Positions 15,458-27,809 of a DNA stretch of 64,000 bases are shown here, piece by piece. Position 1 is the first letter of the stretch, and every line of letters begins with the position of its first letter. Made by a program: the position numbers and the translations under genes. Source of the stretch: Acanthacorydalis orientalis (taxonomy: Eukaryota > Arthropoda > Insecta > Megaloptera > Corydalidae); NCBI GenBank assembly GCA_034766995.1, contig CM068322.1, positions 32,809,939 through 32,873,938 on the forward strand. The letters are read 5' to 3'. The notes below the pieces were generated by a model that saw nothing but the letters and a program-made list of their open reading frames with translations, was not told the origin of the DNA and searched no databases.

Positions 15458-15489
<32 letters not shown>

Positions 15490-15910
15490 ATGGAATTGCA
15501 TAATGTGTGTGTTTATGCTCCATATTCGTCGAGATGAAAATTTGTTTGGTTTCCGTTGAATGTTGTCTGTTGCAGATGTTCTCTAGTGACTTTTGAGCTA
15601 CTTATACGACATACGGTATGATACATCGGTTCTTTATTGATCTATCTTTACAGTTTCACAACAAAGACGATATTGTGTCGCATGTGTGGTGTACGGAAAA
15701 CTTTTCAACAATTTTTATATACAGAATAGAAAATTGGAAAAACTCAGGCATTTTACTGTATATTTTTTAAAAGTGTCCGCAGTCTGAGACAACTCTATCT
15801 TAAATATATCTAGAGTCTATATAAGTAGAGAATTTCATTTAAAAAAAAACGTTTTATAGTTTTGAAATTTATAATTTATATATCAAATAATTATTCATTA
15901 TAGGAGATTG

Positions 15911-15914
<4 letters not shown>

Positions 15915-15966
<52 letters not shown>
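15915..15966. repeat. (AT)n microsatellite
   Basis: Uninterrupted TA dinucleotides. Confidence 0.95.
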
Positions 15967-15969
<3 letters not shown>

Positions 15970-16437
15970 TGTCTCAAAAATCACTGTCTATTTCATTGAC
16001 ATTGGTGTTTTTTTAAAAAAAATACTATACTAACATAAAGATAAGCACTGGTGAAAATTTATGTATTTAAAAAAAAAAGTTAATTGATATTTTGATTTTT
16101 GTGTGATTTATAAAGCGACCTTCTACACATGTGGAAAGATTGATTGACATAACTGTCGCATTTGGTCGGACGAGAAAAAAGTAATTTTCTTAAATGAGAA
16201 CTAGTCATACCGAAAGTGAATGTTTGGCTTGAAATAGATGCTATCGACTAGATTTACTTTTTAACTGATTTTGGAGTTTTAACGTAAATAATAAAAAATA
16301 TAAAGTAGAAAAAGTAAATAATCTTTTACAGTATATACTTATTTACTAAAAAAAAATATTATATTTATGTAGAGATACGTCAATTAGATTTGAAAAAGCT
16401 CTGAACTCTCTCATCTTCTCACAAAATAAGTCAAACA

Positions 16438-16612
16438 CAATTGCTAAATTCAATTTCACAAATGAATTCGTTTTTCACCACAAAATGTACAAAAAAAAAT
16501 TATCTGCTTTAAAATGATCAATATATTGAATATTGTATAATCTATTGAATATCTTTGATCTGACTTTTTTTTAATTTATAGGATGAAAGAGAATTCATTT
16601 CTGAACAGGTTT
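16438..16612. mobile_element. Palindromic MITE-like family, short copy
   Basis: Left end CAATTTCACAAATGAATTCG and inverted right end GATGAAAGAGAATTCATTTC face each other ~150 bp apart; the middle of the element is missing. Confidence 0.5.
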
Positions 16613-19227
16613 CATCTCGATTAAAATTTATTTATATTCTTTTATTGATTTAATATTTTTTCAAAATAAAAGAACAAGCTCGGTATATTTTATGAATTCG
16701 ATCTTAATTTATTTATTTACTTTCAATTTCAGTTATTTTTAACGAATAATAAGAAGATTATATTATTTTCAGTTCGAAATGTAATGAAATTATTCATTTT
16801 TCTCTCTTGTTTATGTTTTTGGTACATGTCAAAGGGAATACTGAATCTCATACAAAGTGATTGGACGGAAATCATGTTAAAACTTAAATTGAAATTATAA
16901 CCAGAAAATAAATTTATATATATATATATATATATATATGAGTGTGTGTATTAATATACATGTAAATGAGAACAATGAAGACGATACAGTTCAATTTTTA
17001 ACCGAACGCATTTTCATCGAGATAATTTAATTTAAGTTCATTCGCTGGAACATATTTTTTATTCGTTTTTTGATTGATCTGTTTGTTTCTGTCAGGCGTG
17101 GGTTTGGCGAGTTTTTTCTTTCCTCGACTTTAAATCGACTAAATGTCGATACTGTAATAGGCCAGCTGGAAAAAGTAATTTTTCTTCAATAATGTTACGA
17201 AAAATCAACTGAATGGAAACACTGTTTTTTTTTCGTACTTGTTTAAAAATTATACGAAAACTGCGAAGTTTTGGTTTCAAGTTAAACTATATATATATAA
17301 AATTAAAGAACCACGTAAAAAAAACAAATCGTCTCTTAAACTGAGAATATAAATAGAGACGATATATTGTATTAAATTGAAAATTTGAATTCGATGTATT
17401 TTTAATAAATACGAATAAATTTGATCATAAAATTCAGATAAGGTTCGTTAAAGAACGGAAATTGTATTTTTTTTTTTTGGAATTAAATCAAACTGAAAAT
17501 TCATTGATATTATATATAATGTGAAATAAATTCACTGACAGTGTCAGAATTGTATTATTGTAATGTTTTGTTGTAAATTATCATTGAAATAATTTTGTTC
17601 ATATTTGAGATCTGAATAAGAATTCCTTGTACATTTAATTGCTTTTTAATTTTAATAATTATGTAATATCAGGATTTAAGTATTATATATATGTTCATTT
17701 TTAAATCAATATTTTATCACAATAAAGTTCTATTACTGTAGAGAAATTCATTTTTACAAATTAATTTTGAATTTCTAAATTCTTCGCAACAACATTAAAG
17801 AATTTGTTTTTGTCTAACGTTTTGATATTTTAAATGTTGTGTCCAATAACTTAAAATCTACCACGAAAAGATTTTACTTTCTAGCATTATTTTTTTGAAA
17901 AGGAAAAGATACGATAAATATGTATAGTTTGATAAATATTCCATCAAATAACATCGTGTTGGTTTTCGAGAATAATTTCCATGAAAATATATTATTTTAT
18001 TCATGACGGAAACAAAGATGTTTTTCAATACATTTGACTCGGTGTTATTATATTTTTCGTTATCGAACTGCAGACGCAGTGTATAAATTTCGCTATCAAC
18101 AAATGGACTCAGAAATATCACATAAAGGTTTCATCTCGAACAGAAAAAAATTATGTCTGCGCGAATCGTGCGCTTTGAATATTTCTTATCGGCGTTCAGA
18201 AAGAATCAGAGGCAAAAAAGAGATATCCCGATATTTTTATAGAAATTGTCTATATCTTAACGCGACGCCGTCACGGACAACATCTGCAGCTGAAGATACA
18301 TTCGAAACGCTTCGAAAAAGATGCTTAAAGGGAGACCGATGGCGTGGCTATAAATTAATTGAATGAATAAAAAAGCGCGGTAGCTTCTAAATAATACGTT
18401 CTCATTTGTTGATAGCAGAAGCAACGGCACGCCACACCACTCTTTCGTACGGACCGTGCGATGGGAACGGGGTTCCCGTGGGGGTTGTATGACGGGCGCG
18501 TTCGATACGCAAAAACCTCCTGTCGGGGTGGTGTGAGTAACCGCGTTCTTTTTGTCAGTGTCGCTTTGAACGATGCCGGGTCAAGACCAGAGACTGTGAG
18601 AAAAATTAATGAACAAGCAGCTACTGTGTTTGGTCTCTATTGGCGCGCTCCGCAATTGATTTGTTTCAGGGTTCGTGTACGGAGAGATTTAAAGTAAATT
18701 CGAGGGCACGGAATAATACACTTTTTTTCGATCCACTCCGACGATTAAATCTTATTTATAGGCTGATAATACATGGACATAAATTTAAAATCGTTCGCAC
18801 GAAATGTACTCCGTCGCGTCCATTAAATTTAATTACATGCATACATACATATATATATATATATAATTTTCAAAAATAATTCTCATTTTCTTATTCTGTC
18901 TTTATTATATTAATTAATAATTTTGTTCCATCGCAATTTAAAGTCAGTATTGCAAAACTTAACTCGCTGGTAAAAGATATAAAAATATTAATTTGATATC
19001 ACCACAATTATATTTTTGGCATTGAACTAATTTCTCTTTTACAAATGAATCAGTTTCCAAGTACTTTAAAAAAAAGTATTAAAATGTTCATCGTTTTCTT
19101 ATTGCTTAATTGGTTTGCCTTAAGCGTAGAATATATCAAAAAGAGTTTTGTCATCAAGCAATGTTCCAAAAATTTTATTTACAAACTCTGTGGGAGTTTA
19201 GTGTTTATTTATGATTATAAAATATTA

Positions 19228-19690
19228 GGTTTAAAAATTAATTCTATACCTTTGAATTGAATCAGTTTTAAATTAAAATATTTTCTCACGGTTTTAGGAT
19301 TCTGATGTACCAACGTTAGCATTTAAAAACATTATATATCTTGGCTAAGCAGTTGGCATAACCTCACAAGACAATAAAAGGTAGGAGTGCGACCGAAAGG
19401 CAGCATATTAGACATTTTTTTCGCTGCCGAAGCTATGAGACTGGGTTATTCATCTTTTGTGACGCACAAAACATATACAAACTACTAAAACAGTGGAAGA
19501 TGTCTGAAAATGATTTACAATTTTATTGACTCAAAGCCGGCATCTTATTTCGATAAGCAGTTACCCGACAGATGAAGCAACTTTATACAAAATAATGAAG
19601 GATATTTTAAATCGTACTGAAGAATTGAAATTTATTCCATTTTTCCGTACTATCATTTTTGTAAAAAAAAGGTACTGAATTATTTTGTAC
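19228..19690 (+). mobile_element. Internally deleted mariner-type element, copy 3
   Basis: Opposite orientation to copies 1 and 2 with recognisable ends (GGTTTAAAAATTAATTCTAT at left, ACTGAATTATTTTGTAC at right). The + strand gives ERQHIRH...AAEA from the N-terminal domain, then LPDR*SNFIQNNEGYF, where the stop replaces the Trp of the mariner C-terminal LPxRWxxxIxxxGxYF signature. The catalytic DD(34)D core is absent. Confidence 0.7.
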
Positions 19691-19855
19691 ATATAATAGC
19701 TTTATGAATGAAAGACTATTAATGTAAATTCAAACATCAATTCTTTCAAACCTAAACAGTTTCAGCAAAAAATTTCAATGTGTATAATTTTACAACTATC
19801 TTGACTTAATTAGCGCTGACCTAACCAAACTAAGCCTGAGCAGGACTGACCAAGT

Positions 19856-19930
19856 CTAACCAGAATTGAATAGGCTTGACTAAACCTAACCAGAAACGAA
19901 TAGGCCTGACTAAACCTAATCAAATTTAAT
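19856..19930. repeat. 30-bp minisatellite, about 2.5 copies
   Basis: Repeated unit of the form CTAACCAGAAxYGAATAGGC followed by YTGACTAAAC; two clear 30-bp copies plus partial ones on both sides. Confidence 0.65.
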
Positions 19931-21344
19931 TTGTTTCATTTATACGGAAATCAAAAATAAATTTTATCGAAAATTATATTTTCGGATAATTGTTGTAATT
20001 TCAATCAACTGTTATGTCGAATAACGATTTTTCTAATATTTTTTTTCGTATAAATTTCCAAATACCCAGCAAGAAATATTGTATATTTTTTTTCATATTA
20101 TTATAAATAGTAATGAGTACCAATTATCCAAATATAAAGATACTTATATGTTCTATATATGAAATATTACTTGTTCAATGTCTGGATAAATACAAAAAAA
20201 TAGATTTTTATATATTTCTACATTCTAAATATAATCAGATCATTATCAGAATACACATATGCCAATTGAAATAAGCAACTAGTGAACATTTTTCTAAGAT
20301 ATATTTTTTTCAGTTGAGTGGTGTTCACTTATGTGATCCGTTTCGGGAAATAATTTGACATATTTGTCTCTAGAATAGAATTTTATAGAATAAAATAAAA
20401 AGAAAGATTCTATCTTATTACAAAAAAGAACTAAAGAACAGAATTCAAACGATCGGCTGTTTCAATTTTCAGTTAATGCATGCATTATTGATTTATCGAT
20501 TTTCTTGTCGTTTTAATAAAAGGGGCATTTTAATAAAAGTGGTATTTTAATAAATAATGGGAATTTATTCCTATTTTTTGTTGAAACAACTTGAATAATA
20601 TATAAAAAATAATATTTTTTACTTATTTTATCTTTAAAAAATCTATTCTTAAATGAAATTCAGAAATGTATATACAAATTCCTTTTATTTCATAATTGTA
20701 AATTTCAAAATGGGAAAAATATAATTTCATATTATTCAACTTTTTGTATATATATATATATATATCATAATAATATAAATAAAAGGATATATTCCCACAC
20801 TTAACTTCATCCACCTTGAAAAAAAATAATAGTAAGTTCTAACTTGCAAATCAAAAAACTTTTAATATCAGTCATTCCGTTCAACAATATTGAATTTAAT
20901 GCTAGACGTAGATCATTCAGAAAGCTGAAACTTGCAAAGAAACTAAGAGTACAAATATAAAACAAACTGTTACATTTTTTCAAAGTGTTTTTTTTTCTTA
21001 TTCTTTTCTCAAAGTTTCGTTTTCTTTAGTCAAGCATTACGGTATTTTTTTCAATCTATTCGTATACGTTCTGGAAATGTTTGCACTGCCACAAATTGAG
21101 ATTCAAACCTTTTCGAGTAGTTTTTCTTTTTATTTCAAAAGTCGTATTGTGTTCAATAAGTTGCACTGAGATTGTAAATCGGTAAGAATGCTTGAAATTA
21201 TGGATACAGAAACAAATATTTATTTATAGCACGCTGATAATACAGTATAAAGATTTTTTATCAAGTTCGAATAACCGTACGGTTAGTTAAAATAATTGAA
21301 AATATAAAAATGTGTTTGGAGTTTCGTTCCTAATTAAAATATTC

Positions 21345-21824
21345 GGTGCAGAAATTAATTCGGTGCCTTTTTTATAAAAAAATGAATATGTACTGAAAAA
21401 TTTTATACATTTCAATCATCAAAATATCATCCATTATTTCCTCCATTAACAACCTGTCGTAGAAAAAAATGGCGATTTTTAATCAATGAAGCCGTTATGC
21501 ATTTTCGGACTTCTTCCTCTGTTTTAACATTTTTTGTATGTTTTATGCGTCCCTCCTTCCCCCAAAGCCGATCAAGTCATTCCCGTAGCTTCGGCAGAAT
21601 TTTTTTCAACTAGAATTCGAAAAGTAAGCAATGACTCATATGCTGCTTTGCGAACGCCATCATGTTCACTACTGTTTTATGACGTTATGACAACTGCTTA
21701 ATCAATATATGTAGTTTTTAAACTTTAAGATTGGCACTTCAAAATTTTAAAACGACAAGAAGATAGTTTAATTGAAAACAGAGTTATGATTGATCCAATT
21801 TAAAAGCACATTATTAATTTTTTC
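21345..21824 (-). mobile_element. Internally deleted mariner-type element, copy 2
   Basis: Left end GGTGCAGAAATTAATTCGG begins at 21345. The - strand encodes KQHMSHCLLFEF*L and, after a frameshift, KNSAEATGM, which match the mariner N-terminal RHCLLFEFxxGxxAAEAT; this jumps to remnants of the C-terminus. ~480 bp, several stops, no catalytic core. Confidence 0.72.
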
Positions 21825-23622
21825 AGCTGTTTTTTTCATTGAATATTCTTTATTCATAGATTTACTTACTCTAACTTCATTCGTTTTTATTTGACTACAT
21901 CTTACTTTCAATTTGAAATAAAAATTTGATTTATTCTATAATAGTCATAAATAAAAAAATTACAGAAAAAGAACTCATTCTGATTTCTTTCACATCTTAT
22001 AATAATTTATTGACTTTCATTAATGTACCACAATTAACAAAATAACTCAAAACTGTGAAAAATTAAGATGATCACCGAATCAGCCCAAAACTAAGCATTG
22101 TTTTTTTTTAAAAAAAACAATTTTTTTTTAAAAAAAACAACAATATATTTTGTATAAATGTGAAATTTTTAAAGGTATTTTTTTGTAAATAAAATATTTT
22201 TAACATAGTTTATGCTTAAATTTTCGACAATTCTTTATTACTTTCATTTAATGTTATTTCATCATTGTTAAAAAATATATTTAATATATAAATGGATAAC
22301 TGTGTTTCCTATATGTACAACTAAACACATTTACATTTCGTACCATAAATCATTCGACTAATGTAAAAGATTAAAAAATTACCGTTTAGACTTGACATAA
22401 TCTCAACCCCGTACGCATAATAACGTAATATAAATGTGTTTCCGTCAAAAAAAAATTGAAGGAATTCCGAAATGATGGAGACATAAAAAACCATGCATCA
22501 TGTTTCAATTTAAAACTGACATAAACTCAGTTAAAGAGATGCCATCTTGTCAGTATGTACCGCCAGCATCGTGCGTTAGGCGTCGCTCCGCGTCTCAAAG
22601 TTAAGAGGAAAACGTTAAACTTTTCGGCATTTCATTTCGACTTTGTTTTCTTTGTCGAATATCAATTCGCTTCTGACGTGCTCAAAGACACCGACGATGA
22701 TTTATATTTTATTTTCGATTTGATCGAATTCGATATTAGTTAACCCTCTCATTTCAGTAGCGATTGCGGGTGGTAGATTTTTTTAATGAAAATCCGAAAA
22801 GATTGCAATGAAATTTATTCTGATGAAAATATATTCTAATTTCTACCTAATTCTAATCTATTTCTAATATTTAACAAATTAATCCTTATCGTTCCTCCAT
22901 TGAATTTTAAGATTTTAACATCAACACTAATTTGAAAATCGGATTGTGTAATATCTAAATAAAATTAAACAAAATATATTTTTTTAAAATGAACAATTCT
23001 ATTCAGTTAATATGTGGATTAATAAAAATTAACAAACATAAATCAAAAATTACAAACAAAAATAGTTAAATTGTCTTTAAGTGTCTACTCAGTAACATAA
23101 CCTGATAATTTCAGATCAAATTTGGCTACTGGAGAGTCAGATCCAGAAAATAAAATTAAATACAGTAAACTTCTGTTATAACTTAACCCACAATAACAAG
23201 TTTGTATATTAAGAAATGATTTTTATTACTCCGAATAACGTTTTAAATGAATAATTAGATAATTTATTCATTTAAATATTAATTTATTGAATTAATTAAA
23301 ATACAAAAATGAAACGGTATGGTTTTATTATGAAAAACAATATTTTAAAACCCACAAAAATAGAATTAAAAAATGTAAATTTTAAAACAATTTTTGGGAC
23401 ATGAAAGTCGATTGAGTTGAATAATGAATAATTGATTATTTAATATCATTTTTTGTTTGTTACAGTCTTGTCCAGACAGTATATAAAGGATTAAACTTAT
23501 GTGAAATCTTCCTGACGATTTAAATTTATAATCAAGAAAAGTCTAAACTGTAAATTGTATTTTAAAAATTTTTTTCTGAGACCTTAATGATAAAAATTAT
23601 TAATTTAAATTTTCCTTTCCTT

Positions 23623-23632
<10 letters not shown>

Positions 23633-23679
<47 letters not shown>
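23633..23679. repeat. (AT)n microsatellite after a CT-rich stretch
   Basis: Uninterrupted AT dinucleotides. Confidence 0.95.
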
Positions 23680-23681
<2 letters not shown>

Positions 23682-23859
23682 GTTTTTGATTATCAACTGC
23701 TGAATAATGACTTTAAATTTCATATCACATTACTTTCTTTTCCAGTAGATTTTTTGAAATCGTTTTTCCGCTACTCTTTAGTATTTTCTTGGACATTTTT
23801 ATGTTACTTCATTCTCAGTTAATAATACGTTGAGCTATTGTTAAAATACATTTTGTACA

Positions 23860-24175
23860 CTATTGCTAAATTCACTTAGTAATTAATTTTTCACTCGTCC
23901 TACAATCATAAAGAGTATTTGCAATCAAAAATCATTGATTATGGCTTGTGCACATTCCTATAACGATTCCATCATCCTCCAAGCGCAAAGATACTGAAAA
24001 AGCTCTAACTTGTTGATTGTTCTGTACCTTAACCCTCTGAAGATATAAGTCATTGTCATCGAAATGAACATAAATCAGATATGATCAAGAATCGATTACT
24101 GATCATTGTTCAGTAGAATTTTTATGTATTTTGTACGGCGAGTGAAAAATTCAGTTATAAAAAAGTTCTGTTAAC
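23860..24175. mobile_element. Palindromic MITE-like family, copy
   Basis: Left end CTAAATTCACTTAGTAATTA, the core CATTGTCATCGAAATGAACA and an eroded inverted right end (GCGAGTGAAAAATTCAGT). Confidence 0.45.
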
Positions 24176-24606
24176 TTTTCGTCTCGAAAAATATCGCTCC
24201 TATTTCGATTTCTAATCTTTCACTCTTGTGATTATATCTGTCTTTTATTGTTTTCGTATCCATTTTATTCTTCTCTTATATTTTCTTATCATTTCTAACA
24301 TCTAATTCGTTACATATTGCTGTTAAATCTTTTCATGTTTCCTTATGTTATCGAAAGTCTATGAATCCAAGACCTTTGTTTAAAAAAATATCGAACACTT
24401 TAATCCGACTTAAATGTTTAATGAAATGGAAACCATTCAGTCAAATGTACTTTAACCTGTTCCATTCCCATGGTATTTCATGTTTCAAGTAAATAATCGT
24501 TCTTTGGTAAAGAGTTAATTATACATAAAAACATATTTTGTAACTTTTTCGATTACAATTACTCTTATTTCATTTTGCTCCGAGCAAACAAACTCATTAA
24601 AATTTT

Positions 24607-24610
<4 letters not shown>

Positions 24611-24654
<44 letters not shown>
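24611..24654. repeat. (AT)n microsatellite
   Basis: Uninterrupted, about 300 bp upstream of the first CadN exon in the window. Confidence 0.95.
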
Positions 24655-24661
<7 letters not shown>

Positions 24662-24961
24662 GTATTTTAATATTAAATATGTCACGTAACTAACATTATT
24701 TACAATATGAAATTACGACCTAATATATAGTGTGTTATATTTCATTTTAACATCATTTATTTTGAGGTTAACCCTGTCATCTATCATATATACTATACGA
24801 GTCGCGTTACGTATAACGCTTTAACGCGCGCGTACGCACAAAAAGTGGAGAATATTATCTAAAAAAGTGTTTTAAAAAACACCCGCGGGATACATTTTCA
24901 ACATTATCGATAATAATTTGAACGGGATGAAGTATTAAGAGTCATTTTTTGTTTGTTACAG

Positions 24962-25077
24962 CGTCGCGTATTCGATACGAGATCACAAGCGGTAACATAG
25001 GTGGCGCGTTCGCCGTCAAAAATATGACCGGCGCCATCTATGTGGCGGGAGCGTTGGATTACGAGACAAGGAAGAGG
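24962..25077 (+). CDS. CadN: CadN exon: cadherin repeat segment (first exon in window)
   Basis: 116 nt: 2 nt of a split codon plus 38 codons, reading from [10 protein letters not shown] to LDYETRKR. It is the middle of a cadherin repeat, with the LDYE motif that contributes to calcium binding. Acceptor is a T-rich tract ending in ACAG; donor is AGG|GTAAGT, a near-perfect U1 match. It ends in phase 0, so it joins either of the two following alternative exons. An (AT)n microsatellite starts 34 bp after the donor. Confidence 0.95.
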
Positions 25078-25109
25078 GTAAGTGAAGACGTGCTATTGTT
25101 TGTGTGCAC

Positions 25110-25173
<64 letters not shown>

Positions 25174-25290
25174 AATGATATGTGCCTTTAAAGACGATAT
25201 TTCAATTTCTTAGTGAGAATATACGATTTAAGTGTATCTCTTCGGGATTGATTTATGGTTTATACTTCGTATATTTTTCATATTTATCAC

Positions 25291-25331
<41 letters not shown>

Positions 25332-25465
25332 CATTTTTAAATGAATACATGGACCATATTTGAACAATATACAGCTCTAACTTCAATTTCCCATGCCAGC
25401 GTTACTAATGTTAATGAAAAACTGAATCTTAAATTATATACTAATATATGATTAAAAATCCTCAG

Positions 25466-25511
<46 letters not shown>

Positions 25512-25908
25512 TATCATCATTATTGTCGAGGAAAAAACATTCTTCAATTACAAATTAATTCTTTTTCATTCCACAAAAAAATGTTTCTGGTCAAAAATGA
25601 TGAATAAATCATTTTTAATCATTTTAATTGTTGCTTTTGGTCATTTTACTGTCGACACCCATCACCTTAGAACATCATATGATCTATTTAATGATTTATT
25701 TTATATTAAATTAAAATTTTAATATTAATGTTTAATAAAAAAATGTATTCATTCCTGAATGTAATTTTAGTCTTACAGTAATGAAATATTCTGCCTATTA
25801 AAAAATATACCATTTATTTATAATTCCTATTTATTTATTGTTTCGTGTATAAAAATCAAAAATTATATACAATTCGTTCAGAAGCATGTATACAATATAT
25901 ATATATAC

Positions 25909-25978
<70 letters not shown>

Positions 25979-26199
25979 ATATATATACATATATACATAT
26001 ATATATATATACATTTTTAAATGAATACATGGACCATATTTGAACAATATACAGCTATAACTTCAATTTTCTATGCCAGCGTTCCCTAACGTTAATGAAA
26101 AACTGAACCTTAAATTATGTATGAATATATGATTAAAAATCCTCAGGTTATATATATATACATATATATATATATGTATATATATACATATATATATAC

Positions 26200-26238
<39 letters not shown>

Positions 26239-27749
26239 TACCATCATTATTGTCAAGAAAAACATTCCTCTATCGCAAATTAATTCTTTTTTCATCCCAC
26301 AAAAAAAATATTTCTTGTCATAAATACTGAATAAATCGTTATTGATCATTTTGATTATTGCGTTTACTCATTTCAGTGATGATGTCATCATCTTAGGAAC
26401 ATCAAATGATCTATTGAACGATTTATTTAATATTGAATTAAAATATTAATATTAGAGTTTTAAAAAAAAAGTATTCAGTTGTGAATGTAAATTTAGTCTC
26501 ACGGTAATTTAATATTCTGCCTATTAAAAAAATATACCATCTATTTATAATTCACAAATATTTATTGTTTACTACATTAAAATAAAATTTAATCAAAATT
26601 CGGTCATAATTAAGTATACAAAATCATTGTTTGTACAGATTGCATTCTTGAGATGATCAGAACATTTTTCTCTCTCATTTATTAAAAAATTAAGTACTGG
26701 TTCAATGAAGTATAATTTTGGAATAAATATTTTGTTGTATTTTAGTAAGAGCCATCTAGTAGAAAAAAGCAACATACAATTTCCATATATGGCCATGATT
26801 GATCAGAGAATTAAAATCTAAGCTAGAAAAGCAGACCTTCTCTTATAAATAAAATACCTTTTGAACAATATTTGTATTGTTTCTGCTTTACGACTAGGTA
26901 CAGTATCGTATTGAATAGTTTATTGCTGGTGACATTACAGTTCTGACACTCACTAAATTCATTTTTACATATCAATTATTTTTTGTACTCCGAAACCACG
27001 AAAACTTTTCTGGTCAAAAATCTTCAGAAAAACATTTTGCAAGTCGAATAAAAATAATCTACGAGGTTACTCGCAACGGTTGATTAAAATAATAGAAAAT
27101 TATTGTTAAACTTATATACGAAAAGTGATACTATTACCTTCTATATCTTGCGATTCTGAAGATGACAGTGTCGACATTGAAATACGCATAAAATGACATT
27201 TAAAAATGATTTACAGTATAACATTTTTCATGAGAAATTTTTGTGGTTTGTGGAATGAAAAGTATTCGTTTGTGGAATTAAATTTAGCCACAGTATCAGA
27301 ACTATATTATATCAATACTTCAGTACGATATTTCACTTTGCTCGTATGAACATAACCATTGTTTGATGGAAAATATTCACTCACTTTACAAGAAAGGAAT
27401 TTCTGTTTTCTGCCATTGGTGTTGACATATTATTTTTTCATTAACAACTTTATCAATATCTGTAAAGTTTAATAACACGATACACAAACATCCGTCTATT
27501 TTTAAGTTTCTGAACAGTTTTAAGAATACCAATCAGTTATATACCAAAAAACAACAGCAACTTTATGTAGTGAAATTATTGCGATACGATTTTGTTCGCT
27601 GCTCTATTATACGATTATTTTCTGTTAATTATAAAATTTTCATTCGTTTATATTGCACTGATAATTGACAGCTGCCAAAATATACCACCGAATTTTGGGA
27701 ATTTCAGTGAAGTTGTTGAAAAATTTAATGACATTAATAGGAAGGCTAA

Positions 27750-27809
<60 letters not shown>

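Larger units (their letters stand above)
1..24961 (+). other. CadN: Long CadN intron, no recognisable exon
   Basis: The exon at 24962 begins mid-codon after a good acceptor, so the DNA to its left is intron. I saw no other cadherin exon and no other gene on either strand; open frames here are short and lack protein-like features. It holds (AT)n, (CT)n and (AG)n microsatellites, mariner relics, palindromic MITE copies and three GC-elevated islands (about 8620-9320, 10560-10965, 18100-18760). Another gene nested in the intron cannot be fully excluded. Confidence 0.75.

Noticed and set aside
18034..18366. 110-codon open frame, considered as a CadN exon or nested gene
   Set aside because: No cadherin motif, no matching splice sites and phase, low-complexity composition at the ends.
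22555..22743. 62-codon frame in a slightly GC-richer spot, considered as an upstream CadN exon
   Set aside because: No cadherin sequence motifs and no splice sites giving the phase needed by the exon at 24962.
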